Positions 1-5,433 of a stretch of 5,433 nt of DNA are shown one piece after another. The translations under genes and the position numbers were made by a program. A model generated the notes under the pieces. The model had not been told where the DNA came from. It worked only from the letters and a program-made list of their open reading frames with translations, and did no database searches. Where the stretch lies: NCBI GenBank assembly GCA_002450895.1, contig DKAR01000197.1, positions 1 to 5,433 on the forward strand, given 5' to 3'. The stretch comes from Proteobacteria bacterium UBA6921. GTDB taxonomy: Bacteria > Pseudomonadota > Gammaproteobacteria > SG8-11. Within the stretch, counting starts at the first letter, position 1. The number at the start of each line of letters is the position of its first letter.

Positions 1-304
1 GCCGAACCAGAACGGCGCGCCGATTCGGCTGATCGTGCCCTGGAAGTATGGATTCAAGAGCATCAAGTCGATTGTGAAGATGAACTTTGTCGAGCAACAA
101 CCGCAAACCACCTGGTCGATGCAGGCGCCGAGCGAGTACGGCTTCTTTTCCAACGTGAATCCTGAAGTCGATCATCCGCGCTGGAGCCAGGCGAAAGAAC
201 GGCGCATCGGTGAGTTTTTGAAGCGCCCGACGCAGATGTTCAACGGCTATGCGGATCAGGTGGCGTCACTTTACGCCGGAATGGATCTGAAAAAATTCTT
301 TTGA
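1..304 (+). CDS. msrP: Protein-methionine-sulfoxide reductase catalytic subunit MsrP (YedY), C-terminal part
   Basis: Periplasmic molybdopterin enzyme that reduces methionine sulfoxide in oxidised envelope proteins, taking electrons from MsrQ. Only about the last 100 residues are in the window; the reading frame is open from base 2 to the TGA at 302-304. What is seen matches the C-terminal third of the family closely: the cofactor-domain segment GAPIRLIVPWKYGFKSIKSI, then TTW, EYGF, NVNPEVDHPRWSQA, and the ending FNGYADQVASLYAGMDL. The family is usually about 320-335 residues, so the Tat signal peptide and the molybdenum-ligating cysteine lie upstream of the window. The stop codon overlaps the msrQ start, as expected for a co-transcribed pair. 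The similarity is strong enough that no other assignment is competitive, although the catalytic residue cannot be checked here. Confidence 0.95.
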   Translation, partial: PNQNGAPIRLIVPWKYGFKSIKSIVKMNFVEQQPQTTWSMQAPSEYGFFSNVNPEVDHPRWSQAKERRIGEFLKRPTQMFNGYADQVASLYAGMDLKKFF

Positions 305-915
305 TCGTCGTGCAGCGTTTCGTCAAGCCACTGCTGTTTGTCGTCTGCCTTGTGCCGCTAGTTTGGCTCATTATCAAGGGGATTTTCTTCGGATTGGGTG
401 CAAATCCAATTGAGAAGATGACCCGATTTACGGGCGACTGGACGCTGCGTTTTCTTCTGATCACCCTGGCCATAACGCCGGTGCGAATTCTGTTCAGTCT
501 GCAGTGGGTGCGTTACCGGCGGATGCTCGGACTCTTTGCGTTTTTCTACGCCAGTGTTCATTTCATGATCTGGCTCGGTGTCGATCACTTTTTTGATTTC
601 AGCGATATCGGCAAGGACATCATGAAACGGCCGTACATTACGGTTGGGTTTTCGGCTCTGGTGTTGTTGATCCCGCTCGCCGTCACGTCGACGAACGCCA
701 TGATCAAACGCCTCGGCAAGAACTGGAAGCGCTTGCATCAGTTGGTCTATGTCATCGCAGTCCTGGGTGTGCTGCACTATCTGTGGCTGGTCAAGGCAGA
801 CAATCGCGAACCACTCATCTACGGTGGCATACTCGTTGCGCTGTTGCTGGTGCGTGCCTGGAATCAGGCGACGAAACGCACAGCGCGCGCTGCAACCGCG
901 GCCGGGCAACCCTGA
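301..915 (+). CDS. msrQ: Haem-binding membrane subunit MsrQ (YedZ) of the methionine-sulfoxide reductase system
   Basis: Inner-membrane b-type haem protein that delivers electrons from the respiratory chain or a flavin reductase to periplasmic MsrP. The 204-residue length is normal for the family. Visible signatures are FTGDWTLRFLLITLAITPVR (residues 43-62), RRMLGLFAFFYASVH (73-87), a PYITVG...PLAVTSTNAM helix (111-134) and KRLGKNWKRLHQLVY (136-150). Hydrophobic stretches fit about six membrane helices. H87, H146 and H159 align with the E. coli haem-ligand histidines H91, H151 and H164 from recalled sequence. The start is taken as TTG at 301 because it overlaps the msrP stop as TTGA and keeps the whole first helix; GTG at 310 is a possible alternative. 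No clear Shine-Dalgarno sequence precedes it, which suggests translational coupling to msrP. Translation ends at tandem stops, TGA then TAA. Confidence 0.95.
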   Translation: MIVVQRFVKPLLFVVCLVPLVWLIIKGIFFGLGANPIEKMTRFTGDWTLRFLLITLAITPVRILFSLQWVRYRRMLGLFAFFYASVHFMIWLGVDHFFDFSDIGKDIMKRPYITVGFSALVLLIPLAVTSTNAMIKRLGKNWKRLHQLVYVIAVLGVLHYLWLVKADNREPLIYGGILVALLLVRAWNQATKRTARAATAAGQP

Positions 916-920
916 TAAAA

Positions 921-3062
921 CTAGTACACCGGTACCGGGTACGGATCGTAGGTTACGGGTGGAAACACGACCGTTGCCAAGGTGTCGTGCGGCGGCGCCA
1001 GATCCGTTGCTTTCACTCCTGCATCCGAAATCGTGTAGAGCGTCACCTGGTCATTCGCTGTCATGATCACCGAGCGCCGCGGATAGGCCTGAAAGGCGTA
1101 AATTCCGTTGCATGAGGCCGCTAGCGTCAGCGGAACTCCACACTGGCTGGCCGTCGCAAGATCGGCATGATCAACGCGTGTGATCTCGTTTACTGCATAG
1201 GTATCGGCGATTTTTAGCGCCACAATTCCGTTGAAATATACCGGTCCGGTGTTGCTCCAATAGGACAGGGGAATTGAGAGCACCTTGTTCAGTTCGTCGT
1301 AGGTGAAGGCGTGCGGATCGTATTCGGCCGCACTGTAGGCGTATCCCATATCAGGCAATTGCGGTGTGAACTTCTCGATCAGGGTCGGCGTGGCCAGATC
1401 CGAGACATCAAACACCTGAATCTGCAGCGCACGCGTTGTGCCGTCCCGACCCACGGTAAGCAGGTGTGTGTCATCCAGCGGATGAAGATACGTGCTGAAT
1501 CCCGGAATTGTCAGCTCGCCCACGAGCGCTGGCGCGTCCGGGTTGCTCAGGTCAAATGCGAATAGCGGGTCGATTTGCCGGAAGGTCACAACAAAGCCGC
1601 GATCCCCAAGGAATCGGGTCGCGAAAATGGACTCATTTGCGCCGAACCCGCGTACCGATCCGCGTTCCGTTAATGTTCCCGCGCCGTCATCTTTGAGCAC
1701 AAAAAGATCATTGGTTCGAAGCGTGCCGGACTTGTTCCAGGTCGTCGTGTTTGTCGCGACGCGAAGATCGCCTTTGTATTCACTCAGCGCATAGGAATTA
1801 CGGACCCAACCCGGGACGAGTCCGGATGCAACATACTTCGTATCCGAGTCCGTAACAGCAAACTTGTGAATTGCAGTCGATGGTGTGCTGGCAGCGTTTC
1901 CAAACCAGCCGCCGCTGGGCTGAGTGACGTAAAGATTTTCCGGGCTGCCGTAGACGGTTGATCCGTCGGCGATGATGGCCGATGCCTTCAGATTGCCGCC
2001 ATCGGTATCGAAGCTTGCGACAGTTAGGAGATTGGGTCGTGTGATGACGGAAGGTGACGCGATGTCGCCGCAGCCAACGACCGGTCCCTTCGAAACGTTA
2101 CCCTGTAGATCGATGGATACGGACGGGAGCAAGTCAGTGACGTCGAGATTGGCGACTGCGGCCGACACTGCATCAACAATCTTTTGCTCTACAACCGCGG
2201 CTTCCTGTTCGGTTTTTGCCGAATAATAGTCGCCGTACAATTTCCAGAACGCGGAGTCATTGGCGAGTATGGCGGGAAGTTGGATCGGGTCTGACAGTAC
2301 GAAGTGGACACGCTTTCCGACACGCCGCGAATCCAGCGGATACCCGTCGAATGTCCAGCGGCTGAGCAGTTGGGGATCCGTCGGCGTGCTGACATCAACG
2401 AACGACACGACGTATTGAACGCGAAGGTAAAAACTCGGCATGCCGGCGACATCTCCCACCAGGGGCGGGGAGGCGGGTACGATTTCGTCGTAATGCGCGG
2501 CGAACAGTACGGCGCGCTTCTGATCCGTGTCCAGAAACAGATCGTAAACGGCTCCACCCGCATCGATTGTGGCTAATTCGCGCAAATCCTTGGGCGGATG
2601 TCCGGCAACAATTCGAAGACCGTTGCCGCGGGCGATGTACATGACGCCGTTTGAATCCGTTTTGACAATATCGGGTTCGTCGACGCCTTCTTCTTGCGTG
2701 TTGGTTCCCGTCACGTGTGTTGGGGCGCTGCTGGCATCGCCGGCGCCTGCATTGCTCGAGGTCGCCGGTACTGGCGCGCCTTGCTCCCCGGATGTGCCGT
2801 CGACGACGACCGGCGAAAGGGTGCCCCAACCGCGGGGTCGGTATTGCTCGACGAGGCTGTTGGTAACGTACGTTTTGTATTCGTCGCAGGATTGAATTGC
2901 GTTCAATCTCAGTGCGGCCAACGTAGTGCCGTTCCCCGCAGGCGGTTGCTCGTCGGAGTGGTGCCCGCATCCGTAGAGCTGCAGGCCAAATAAAGTGAAA
3001 AGGAACGCGCGAACGAGATTGATATAGATGTTGCTGCCACGCGTGCTGCGAATCGCGTCCAT
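921..3062 (-). CDS. Predicted lipoprotein with secreted beta-propeller domain (Beta_propel/COG4880-like)
   Basis: 713-residue predicted envelope lipoprotein of unknown substrate. The N-terminus has a basic n-region (R5, R8, R18), a hydrophobic core at about 19-29 and the lipobox LYGC with lipidation expected at C32. A Gly/Ala/Ser/Thr-rich linker covers about 84-119. The family hallmark NTQEEGVDEPDIVKTDSNGV starts at residue 121. Further typical segments are SRWTFDGYPLDSRRVGKRVH (234-253), STYLHPLDDTHLLTVGRD (523-540), QVFDVSDLATPTLIEKF (549-565) and DPHAFTYDELNKVLSIPLSY (582-601), so the propeller probably fills about 120-690. C641 and C651 could form a disulfide; C59 and C331 are the other cysteines after C32. 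The C-terminus is Pro/Tyr-rich (TYDPYPVPVY). The ATG at 3060-3062 is chosen because it gives a complete signal peptide and is preceded by a run of five G. Known relatives occur in archaea and bacteria without a firm role. Family assignment is by recognised motifs; function is not inferred. Confidence 0.9.
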   Translation of the reverse strand: MDAIRSTRGSNIYINLVRAFLFTLFGLQLYGCGHHSDEQPPAGNGTTLAALRLNAIQSCDEYKTYVTNSLVEQYRPRGWGTLSPVVVDGTSGEQGAPVPATSSNAGAGDASSAPTHVTGTNTQEEGVDEPDIVKTDSNGVMYIARGNGLRIVAGHPPKDLRELATIDAGGAVYDLFLDTDQKRAVLFAAHYDEIVPASPPLVGDVAGMPSFYLRVQYVVSFVDVSTPTDPQLLSRWTFDGYPLDSRRVGKRVHFVLSDPIQLPAILANDSAFWKLYGDYYSAKTEQEAAVVEQKIVDAVSAAVANLDVTDLLPSVSIDLQGNVSKGPVVGCGDIASPSVITRPNLLTVASFDTDGGNLKASAIIADGSTVYGSPENLYVTQPSGGWFGNAASTPSTAIHKFAVTDSDTKYVASGLVPGWVRNSYALSEYKGDLRVATNTTTWNKSGTLRTNDLFVLKDDGAGTLTERGSVRGFGANESIFATRFLGDRGFVVTFRQIDPLFAFDLSNPDAPALVGELTIPGFSTYLHPLDDTHLLTVGRDGTTRALQIQVFDVSDLATPTLIEKFTPQLPDMGYAYSAAEYDPHAFTYDELNKVLSIPLSYWSNTGPVYFNGIVALKIADTYAVNEITRVDHADLATASQCGVPLTLAASCNGIYAFQAYPRRSVIMTANDQVTLYTISDAGVKATDLAPPHDTLATVVFPPVTYDPYPVPVY

Positions 3063-3068
3063 GTGCTG

Positions 3069-3073
3069 CCCCC
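3069..3073 (-). promoter_or_regulatory. Weak ribosome-binding site of the minus-strand propeller lipoprotein
   Basis: Read on the minus strand, a GGGGG run sits six bases before the ATG at 3060-3062. It is a poor match to the GGAGG consensus but is the only purine-rich tract at a suitable distance, and it supports the chosen start. Confidence 0.4.
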
Positions 3074-3098
3074 AAGCTCCGTTCGCCGAATCATTGAA

Positions 3099-3127
3099 AT
3101 TTTGCGCTCAAAACCGACATTCGACAA
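3099..3127 (-). promoter_or_regulatory. Candidate promoter for the minus-strand propeller lipoprotein
   Basis: On the minus strand, TTGTCG (3122-3127) and CAAAAT (3099-3104) are 17 bases apart. Each matches four of six consensus positions of a housekeeping-sigma promoter. Transcription would start near 3092, giving a leader of about 30 nt. Matches of this quality arise often by chance, so this is a candidate only. Confidence 0.25.
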
Positions 3128-3174
3128 CCGCGCGAATCTCCCCGTTGAGGTGGCGGCGACTGTCGAGTCAGAAT

Positions 3175-3202
3175 AGCGCTGCGGCATGCCGTTGAGCGCG
3201 CT
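3175..3202. repeat. Inverted repeat centred on CGGCATGCCG, possible operator
   Basis: CGGCATGCCG at 3182-3191 is a perfect 10-bp palindrome. It is flanked by AGCGC (3175-3179) and its complement GCGCT (3198-3202), at slightly unequal distances. The right half overlaps the -35 element of the candidate plus-strand promoter, a place where a repressor could act. No regulator gene is in the window and I do not recognise the site, so a binding role is inference from position alone. Confidence 0.3.
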
Positions 3203-3220
3203 AACCGTGAGCATTATCTT
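3192..3220 (+). promoter_or_regulatory. Candidate promoter for the Big_5/SBBP lipoprotein
   Basis: TTGAGC (3192-3197) and TATCTT (3215-3220) have the ideal 17-base spacing, and each matches four of six consensus positions. Transcription would start near 3227, leaving an untranslated leader of about 125 nt before the ATG at 3353. It is the best plus-strand candidate I found by eye in the intergenic region, but it is not strong. Confidence 0.3.
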
Positions 3221-3286
3221 GGCGAGAATGGCGCGCCAGTGGGGTGAACGGCTCCGCAATTTTCGCAAGCGAACTCAAGCGCTTCA

Positions 3287-3318
3287 GTTCGAGTCCGGGT
3301 TTTGGGAACGGGGAACCA
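3287..3318 (+). repeat. Degenerate copy of a tRNA 3' end (inverted relative to the tRNA at 5397-5433)
   Basis: GTTCGAGTCCG at 3287-3297 is identical to the T-loop region of the right-edge tRNA, and CGGGGAACCA at 3309-3318 matches its acceptor and CCA end at nine of ten bases. The order is the same, but the blocks are 11 nt apart here and 3 nt apart in the tRNA. The bases flanking the T-loop do not form a T stem, and no D or anticodon arm is visible upstream, so this is not a functional tRNA. It may be a remnant or a coincidence. Confidence 0.35.
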
Positions 3319-3340
3319 CTTCTTTTTTGAAAGGGCTCAG

Positions 3341-3349
3341 GGGAGGGGG
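3341..3349 (+). promoter_or_regulatory. Ribosome-binding site of the Big_5/SBBP lipoprotein
   Basis: The purine tract GGGAGGGGG contains a GGAGG core (3342-3346) six bases before the ATG at 3353. This strong site decides the start at 3353 over the in-frame TTG at 3302, which would add 17 residues before the signal peptide. Confidence 0.75.
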
Positions 3350-3352
3350 AAC

Positions 3353-5323
3353 ATGCGCGTATTTGTCGCGTCGGAGTTATCGGCATTTCTCGCTGCTGTT
3401 ATGGTCGCAGGATGTTCCACTGATGTTCAAACGACCGAAACCGAGGCTCGAAGGTCGAATTCCGAACCGACGACTCTCGAAATCATGGAAACATATCCGG
3501 AGGACTATGACTTTGAAGTCATAGAAGACACGATTGTCTCGGTGACCTTCAACAAGGACATGGATCCCAAGACGATCAACGTGACAACGTTTGTTTTGGT
3601 TGATCAGACGTATCGTCCCATTCCCGCGGATGTGACCTATGATTCGAAAACCAAAACGGCCCGCCTCAGCCCCTTAAAGCCGCTGACCTACGGCACCGTG
3701 TATACGGCGGATGTGACGCATCGTGTGCGCGACGCCACCGGCCGCCACCTGAATGGCGGATACCAATGGGTTTTTAGCGTGCGCGAACAACCGTTGTCGG
3801 CGCACTTGAAAACCCAGCCGGTCGATCAGGCCACCGATGTCAGTGTGAAAACGCGCCTTGTCGTCGAATTGCACGGTGCGGTTGACACTGAAAAATTCGA
3901 TCCCGCGTCATTTACGCTGACTGACATTGCGGCCGTTCCGGTCGCCGGATCCGTGGATTTGATTTCTGCATTTGATGGCGTCCTGACATTTACTCCCGAC
4001 GCGGAACTGTTGCCGGGAGCCGTCTACAACGCGAAGCTGAGCAAGGGCGTGCCCTTGTTATCGGGCGCGACGCTTGATCAGGACGTACTATGGTCATTTA
4101 CCACGGCGGAGCGAAACTCTACGCTGCAGTGGGGTAACGCGCCTTTGGACCGTGCACTGGGTGCCGCTGTCGATGCCAGCGGAAGTGTGTTTACTGCGGG
4201 ATTGCGTGGATACGCGGGTTCGGACGGTTTGCCGGTGCGTGAACTCGTTGTGACCAAGAGTGACAGCGACGGAAGGTTGTCCTGGACAAAACAATTTGAG
4301 AGCTCGGAAGGGCTCATTGAAGGACGAGGGATTGCACTGGACAGTCAGGGAGACGTCATCGTCACCGGGCTGGCACGTGGTGACGTTGATGCATCGTCCG
4401 CCCTTGGTAAAATCGATGCGGTTGTATTGAAACTGTCCTCCGCGACTGGAGAGATTATCTGGGTTACGCATCTGGGAACGGAAACCGATGATTACGGTTT
4501 TGCACTCGCGGTGGATGTGGAGGATGCGATCTATGTGGCCGGAATGACGAATGGCATGCTCGAGGGACAAGCAAGTTCCGGTCGAGCCGATGGGTTCGTC
4601 GCAAAACTGGATACGGACGGCGCATTGGTTTGGACTCGCCAGATAGGATCGGGTGAAAACGATTCGTTCACCGCAATCACTGTCGATCCGACCGAGAGAG
4701 TTTTCGTTGCTGGGAACGCCGGAGGATCCATTGGTGCGCAGCTTAACGCCGGATTCGACGACATCGTTGTCGCAGAATTGGACGCCGCGACGGGCGAGAT
4801 AATTGCGATAAACATGCTTGGTACTCCGCAGGTAGATCGAGCAACAGCAATTGGGGCGAACGTTGCTGGCGTTTTTGTGGGCGGATACAGTTACGGGGCT
4901 TTGGGAGATTCGTCCTTCCTGCTTGAAGACGCCGTGCTCATCGCCTTTGCTGACGATGTTTCCACCACCCCATTATGGATCGAGCAGTTCGGTGCCGACG
5001 GGTTGGAGAGCATTACGGCATTAGTGTCGGACGGCGGCGATTTTCTTACGATGACCGGAAACGCGTATGACTTTACGGAAGGGTCACGCGGCTTTGTCCA
5101 GAAGTTCGATGTGTCCAGCCGGACCCCGGTATGGTCCGCTGTCATTGAAAACTCGGTTGAGCCAGCGACGAAGATGTCTGTCACCGCGGACGCCATTGCC
5201 GTGGACCCGGCGACGGATAAAACCTACGTCGTCGGCAGCACGCTCGGTCCGGTGGATCAAAATGCCGTGGTGGGTGAAGACGCCTATCTGGTGAGCTACG
5301 ACGCCGATGGAAACCCGCGCTAA
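3353..5323 (+). CDS. Predicted lipoprotein: two Big_5 Ig-like domains plus SBBP-type beta-propeller
   Basis: 656-residue predicted envelope or surface lipoprotein of unknown partner. The signal peptide has a hydrophobic core at about 9-18 and the lipobox VAGC, with lipidation expected at C21 followed by Ser. A short polar linker (22-44) leads to two SbsA-type Ig-like domains, at about 46-145 and 148-253. Both show the family pattern: a VSVTF or VVELH strand, a 'D-x-x-T/S-F' turn (ITVN-type region near 70-80; FDPASFTLT at 182-190), an L-x-P-x-x-x-L turn and a final W-x-F (WVF 139-141; WSF 247-249). From about 257 to the end come roughly seven blades with the pattern G...D...ai.vD..g.vyvaG...D..v.k.d..G...W. 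DxDG turns occur at 304-307, 420-423 and 650-653. Blade starts are near 257, 315, 376, 434, 490, 548 and 600. Sequence and length suggest one closed seven-bladed propeller. Such repeats are common in secreted proteins and are often binding scaffolds; no catalytic residues are recognised. Confidence 0.9.
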   Translation: MRVFVASELSAFLAAVMVAGCSTDVQTTETEARRSNSEPTTLEIMETYPEDYDFEVIEDTIVSVTFNKDMDPKTINVTTFVLVDQTYRPIPADVTYDSKTKTARLSPLKPLTYGTVYTADVTHRVRDATGRHLNGGYQWVFSVREQPLSAHLKTQPVDQATDVSVKTRLVVELHGAVDTEKFDPASFTLTDIAAVPVAGSVDLISAFDGVLTFTPDAELLPGAVYNAKLSKGVPLLSGATLDQDVLWSFTTAERNSTLQWGNAPLDRALGAAVDASGSVFTAGLRGYAGSDGLPVRELVVTKSDSDGRLSWTKQFESSEGLIEGRGIALDSQGDVIVTGLARGDVDASSALGKIDAVVLKLSSATGEIIWVTHLGTETDDYGFALAVDVEDAIYVAGMTNGMLEGQASSGRADGFVAKLDTDGALVWTRQIGSGENDSFTAITVDPTERVFVAGNAGGSIGAQLNAGFDDIVVAELDAATGEIIAINMLGTPQVDRATAIGANVAGVFVGGYSYGALGDSSFLLEDAVLIAFADDVSTTPLWIEQFGADGLESITALVSDGGDFLTMTGNAYDFTEGSRGFVQKFDVSSRTPVWSAVIENSVEPATKMSVTADAIAVDPATDKTYVVGSTLGPVDQNAVVGEDAYLVSYDADGNPR

Positions 5324-5396
5324 GGGAACGCGGGCGCATCCGTTTCTGTTCAGAAAAGGCGCGCCGCGACTGGGCAATTGAAACACTTCGAAAAAT
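5324..5396. other. Spacer between the lipoprotein stop and the tRNA, with weak hairpin potential
   Basis: CGCGG (5329-5333) can pair with CCGCG (5364-5368), extended by three more pairs after a bulged G. TTTCTG and CAGAAA inside it form a tight second hairpin. No U-tract follows on the plus strand, so this is not a canonical intrinsic terminator for the lipoprotein gene. On the minus strand a TTTTT run (5391-5395) lies two bases after the tRNA CCA and may help end that transcript. Confidence 0.3.
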
Positions 5397-5433
5397 TGGC
5401 TCCCCGGGACGGACTCGAACCGCCGACCCGGTG
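5397..5433 (-). tRNA. tRNA 3' half, probably tRNA-Asn (partial)
   Basis: Read on the minus strand, the segment contains the end of the anticodon stem (CACC, 5430-5433), variable loop GGGTC (5425-5429), a T arm with stem GGCGG/CCGTC and loop TTCGAGT (5408-5424), the 3' acceptor strand CCGGGGA (5401-5407), discriminator G (5400) and an encoded CCA (5397-5399). The T stem has one G-U pair. The 5' half and the anticodon lie beyond the window. The Asn identity is inferred from discriminator G together with an acceptor and variable region typical of proteobacterial tRNA-Asn(GUU); the anticodon cannot be checked. The gene ends facing the lipoprotein gene. Confidence 0.88.

Larger units (their letters stand above)
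3063..3352. other. Divergent intergenic region between the two propeller lipoprotein genes
   Basis: This 290-nt stretch separates the start codons of two divergently oriented lipoprotein genes. It holds one weak promoter candidate in each direction, a small inverted repeat around 3175-3202, a degenerate match to a tRNA 3' end (3287-3318) and the G-rich ribosome-binding tract before 3353. I see no convincing protein-coding gene. An open frame starting at 3186 crosses into the downstream gene out of frame and resembles nothing recognisable. Confidence 0.75.

Noticed and set aside
358..909. 183-codon frame antisense to msrQ
   Set aside because: It lies wholly opposite a well-recognised gene and shows no domain, signal peptide or plausible start context.
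2395..3075. Long minus-strand frame of 226 codons over the N-terminal part of the propeller lipoprotein
   Set aside because: It is arginine-rich and shifted relative to a gene with a clear signal peptide and family motifs; it is a shadow of that gene.
3302..3352. In-frame upstream start (TTG at 3302) for the SBBP lipoprotein
   Set aside because: It would put 17 polar residues before the signal peptide, while the ATG at 3353 has a strong ribosome-binding site and a standard lipoprotein N-terminus.
3186..3524. Open frame of 112 codons starting in the divergent intergenic region
   Set aside because: It runs out of frame through the lipoprotein start, has a basic, unrecognisable composition and no good ribosome-binding site.
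5329..5368. Intrinsic terminator after the SBBP lipoprotein gene
   Set aside because: The pairing is bulged, the loop is long and no U-tract follows on the plus strand.
5397..5433. tRNA-bound genomic island with a directly repeated attachment site inside the window
   Set aside because: No integrase is present, and the only similar sequence (3287-3318) is inverted rather than direct, so a standard island structure is not supported.
1..5433. CRISPR array, transposon, toxin-antitoxin or defence system
   Set aside because: No regularly spaced repeats, terminal inverted repeats, transposase, nuclease or small toxin-like gene pair can be seen.

Overview
The window looks like a chromosomal segment of a Gram-negative bacterium, most likely Pseudomonadota and possibly Gammaproteobacteria. 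The reasons are the msrP-msrQ pair at the left edge, two predicted lipoproteins with clear lipoboxes, moderately high GC, and a tRNA gene with an encoded CCA at the right edge. The genus cannot be named from the sequence.

Layout: (1) 1-304 (+) is the 3' end of msrP, the periplasmic molybdopterin methionine-sulfoxide reductase. It overlaps by 4 nt (2) 301-915 (+), msrQ, its membrane haem partner. (3) Only 5 nt later, convergent, lies 921-3062 (-), a 713-residue predicted lipoprotein of the secreted beta-propeller family (Pfam Beta_propel, COG4880-like). (4) 3063-3352 is a divergent intergenic region with weak promoter candidates in both directions, an inverted repeat and a stretch resembling a tRNA 3' end. 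(5) 3353-5323 (+) is a second predicted lipoprotein of 656 residues: two SbsA-type Ig-like (Big_5) domains followed by about seven SBBP-type beta-propeller repeats. (6) 5324-5396 is a short spacer. (7) 5397-5433 (-) is the 3' half of a tRNA, probably tRNA-Asn, running off the window.

Functionally, MsrP and MsrQ form the known envelope methionine-repair system: MsrQ passes electrons from the membrane to MsrP. The two propeller lipoproteins are head to head and could share regulation. Their targets are unknown, and any link to MsrPQ rests on proximity alone. No transposase, integrase, CRISPR array, toxin-antitoxin or recognisable defence system is present. The least ordinary elements are the divergent pair of unrelated propeller lipoproteins and the degenerate inverted copy of the tRNA 3' end just upstream of the second one.
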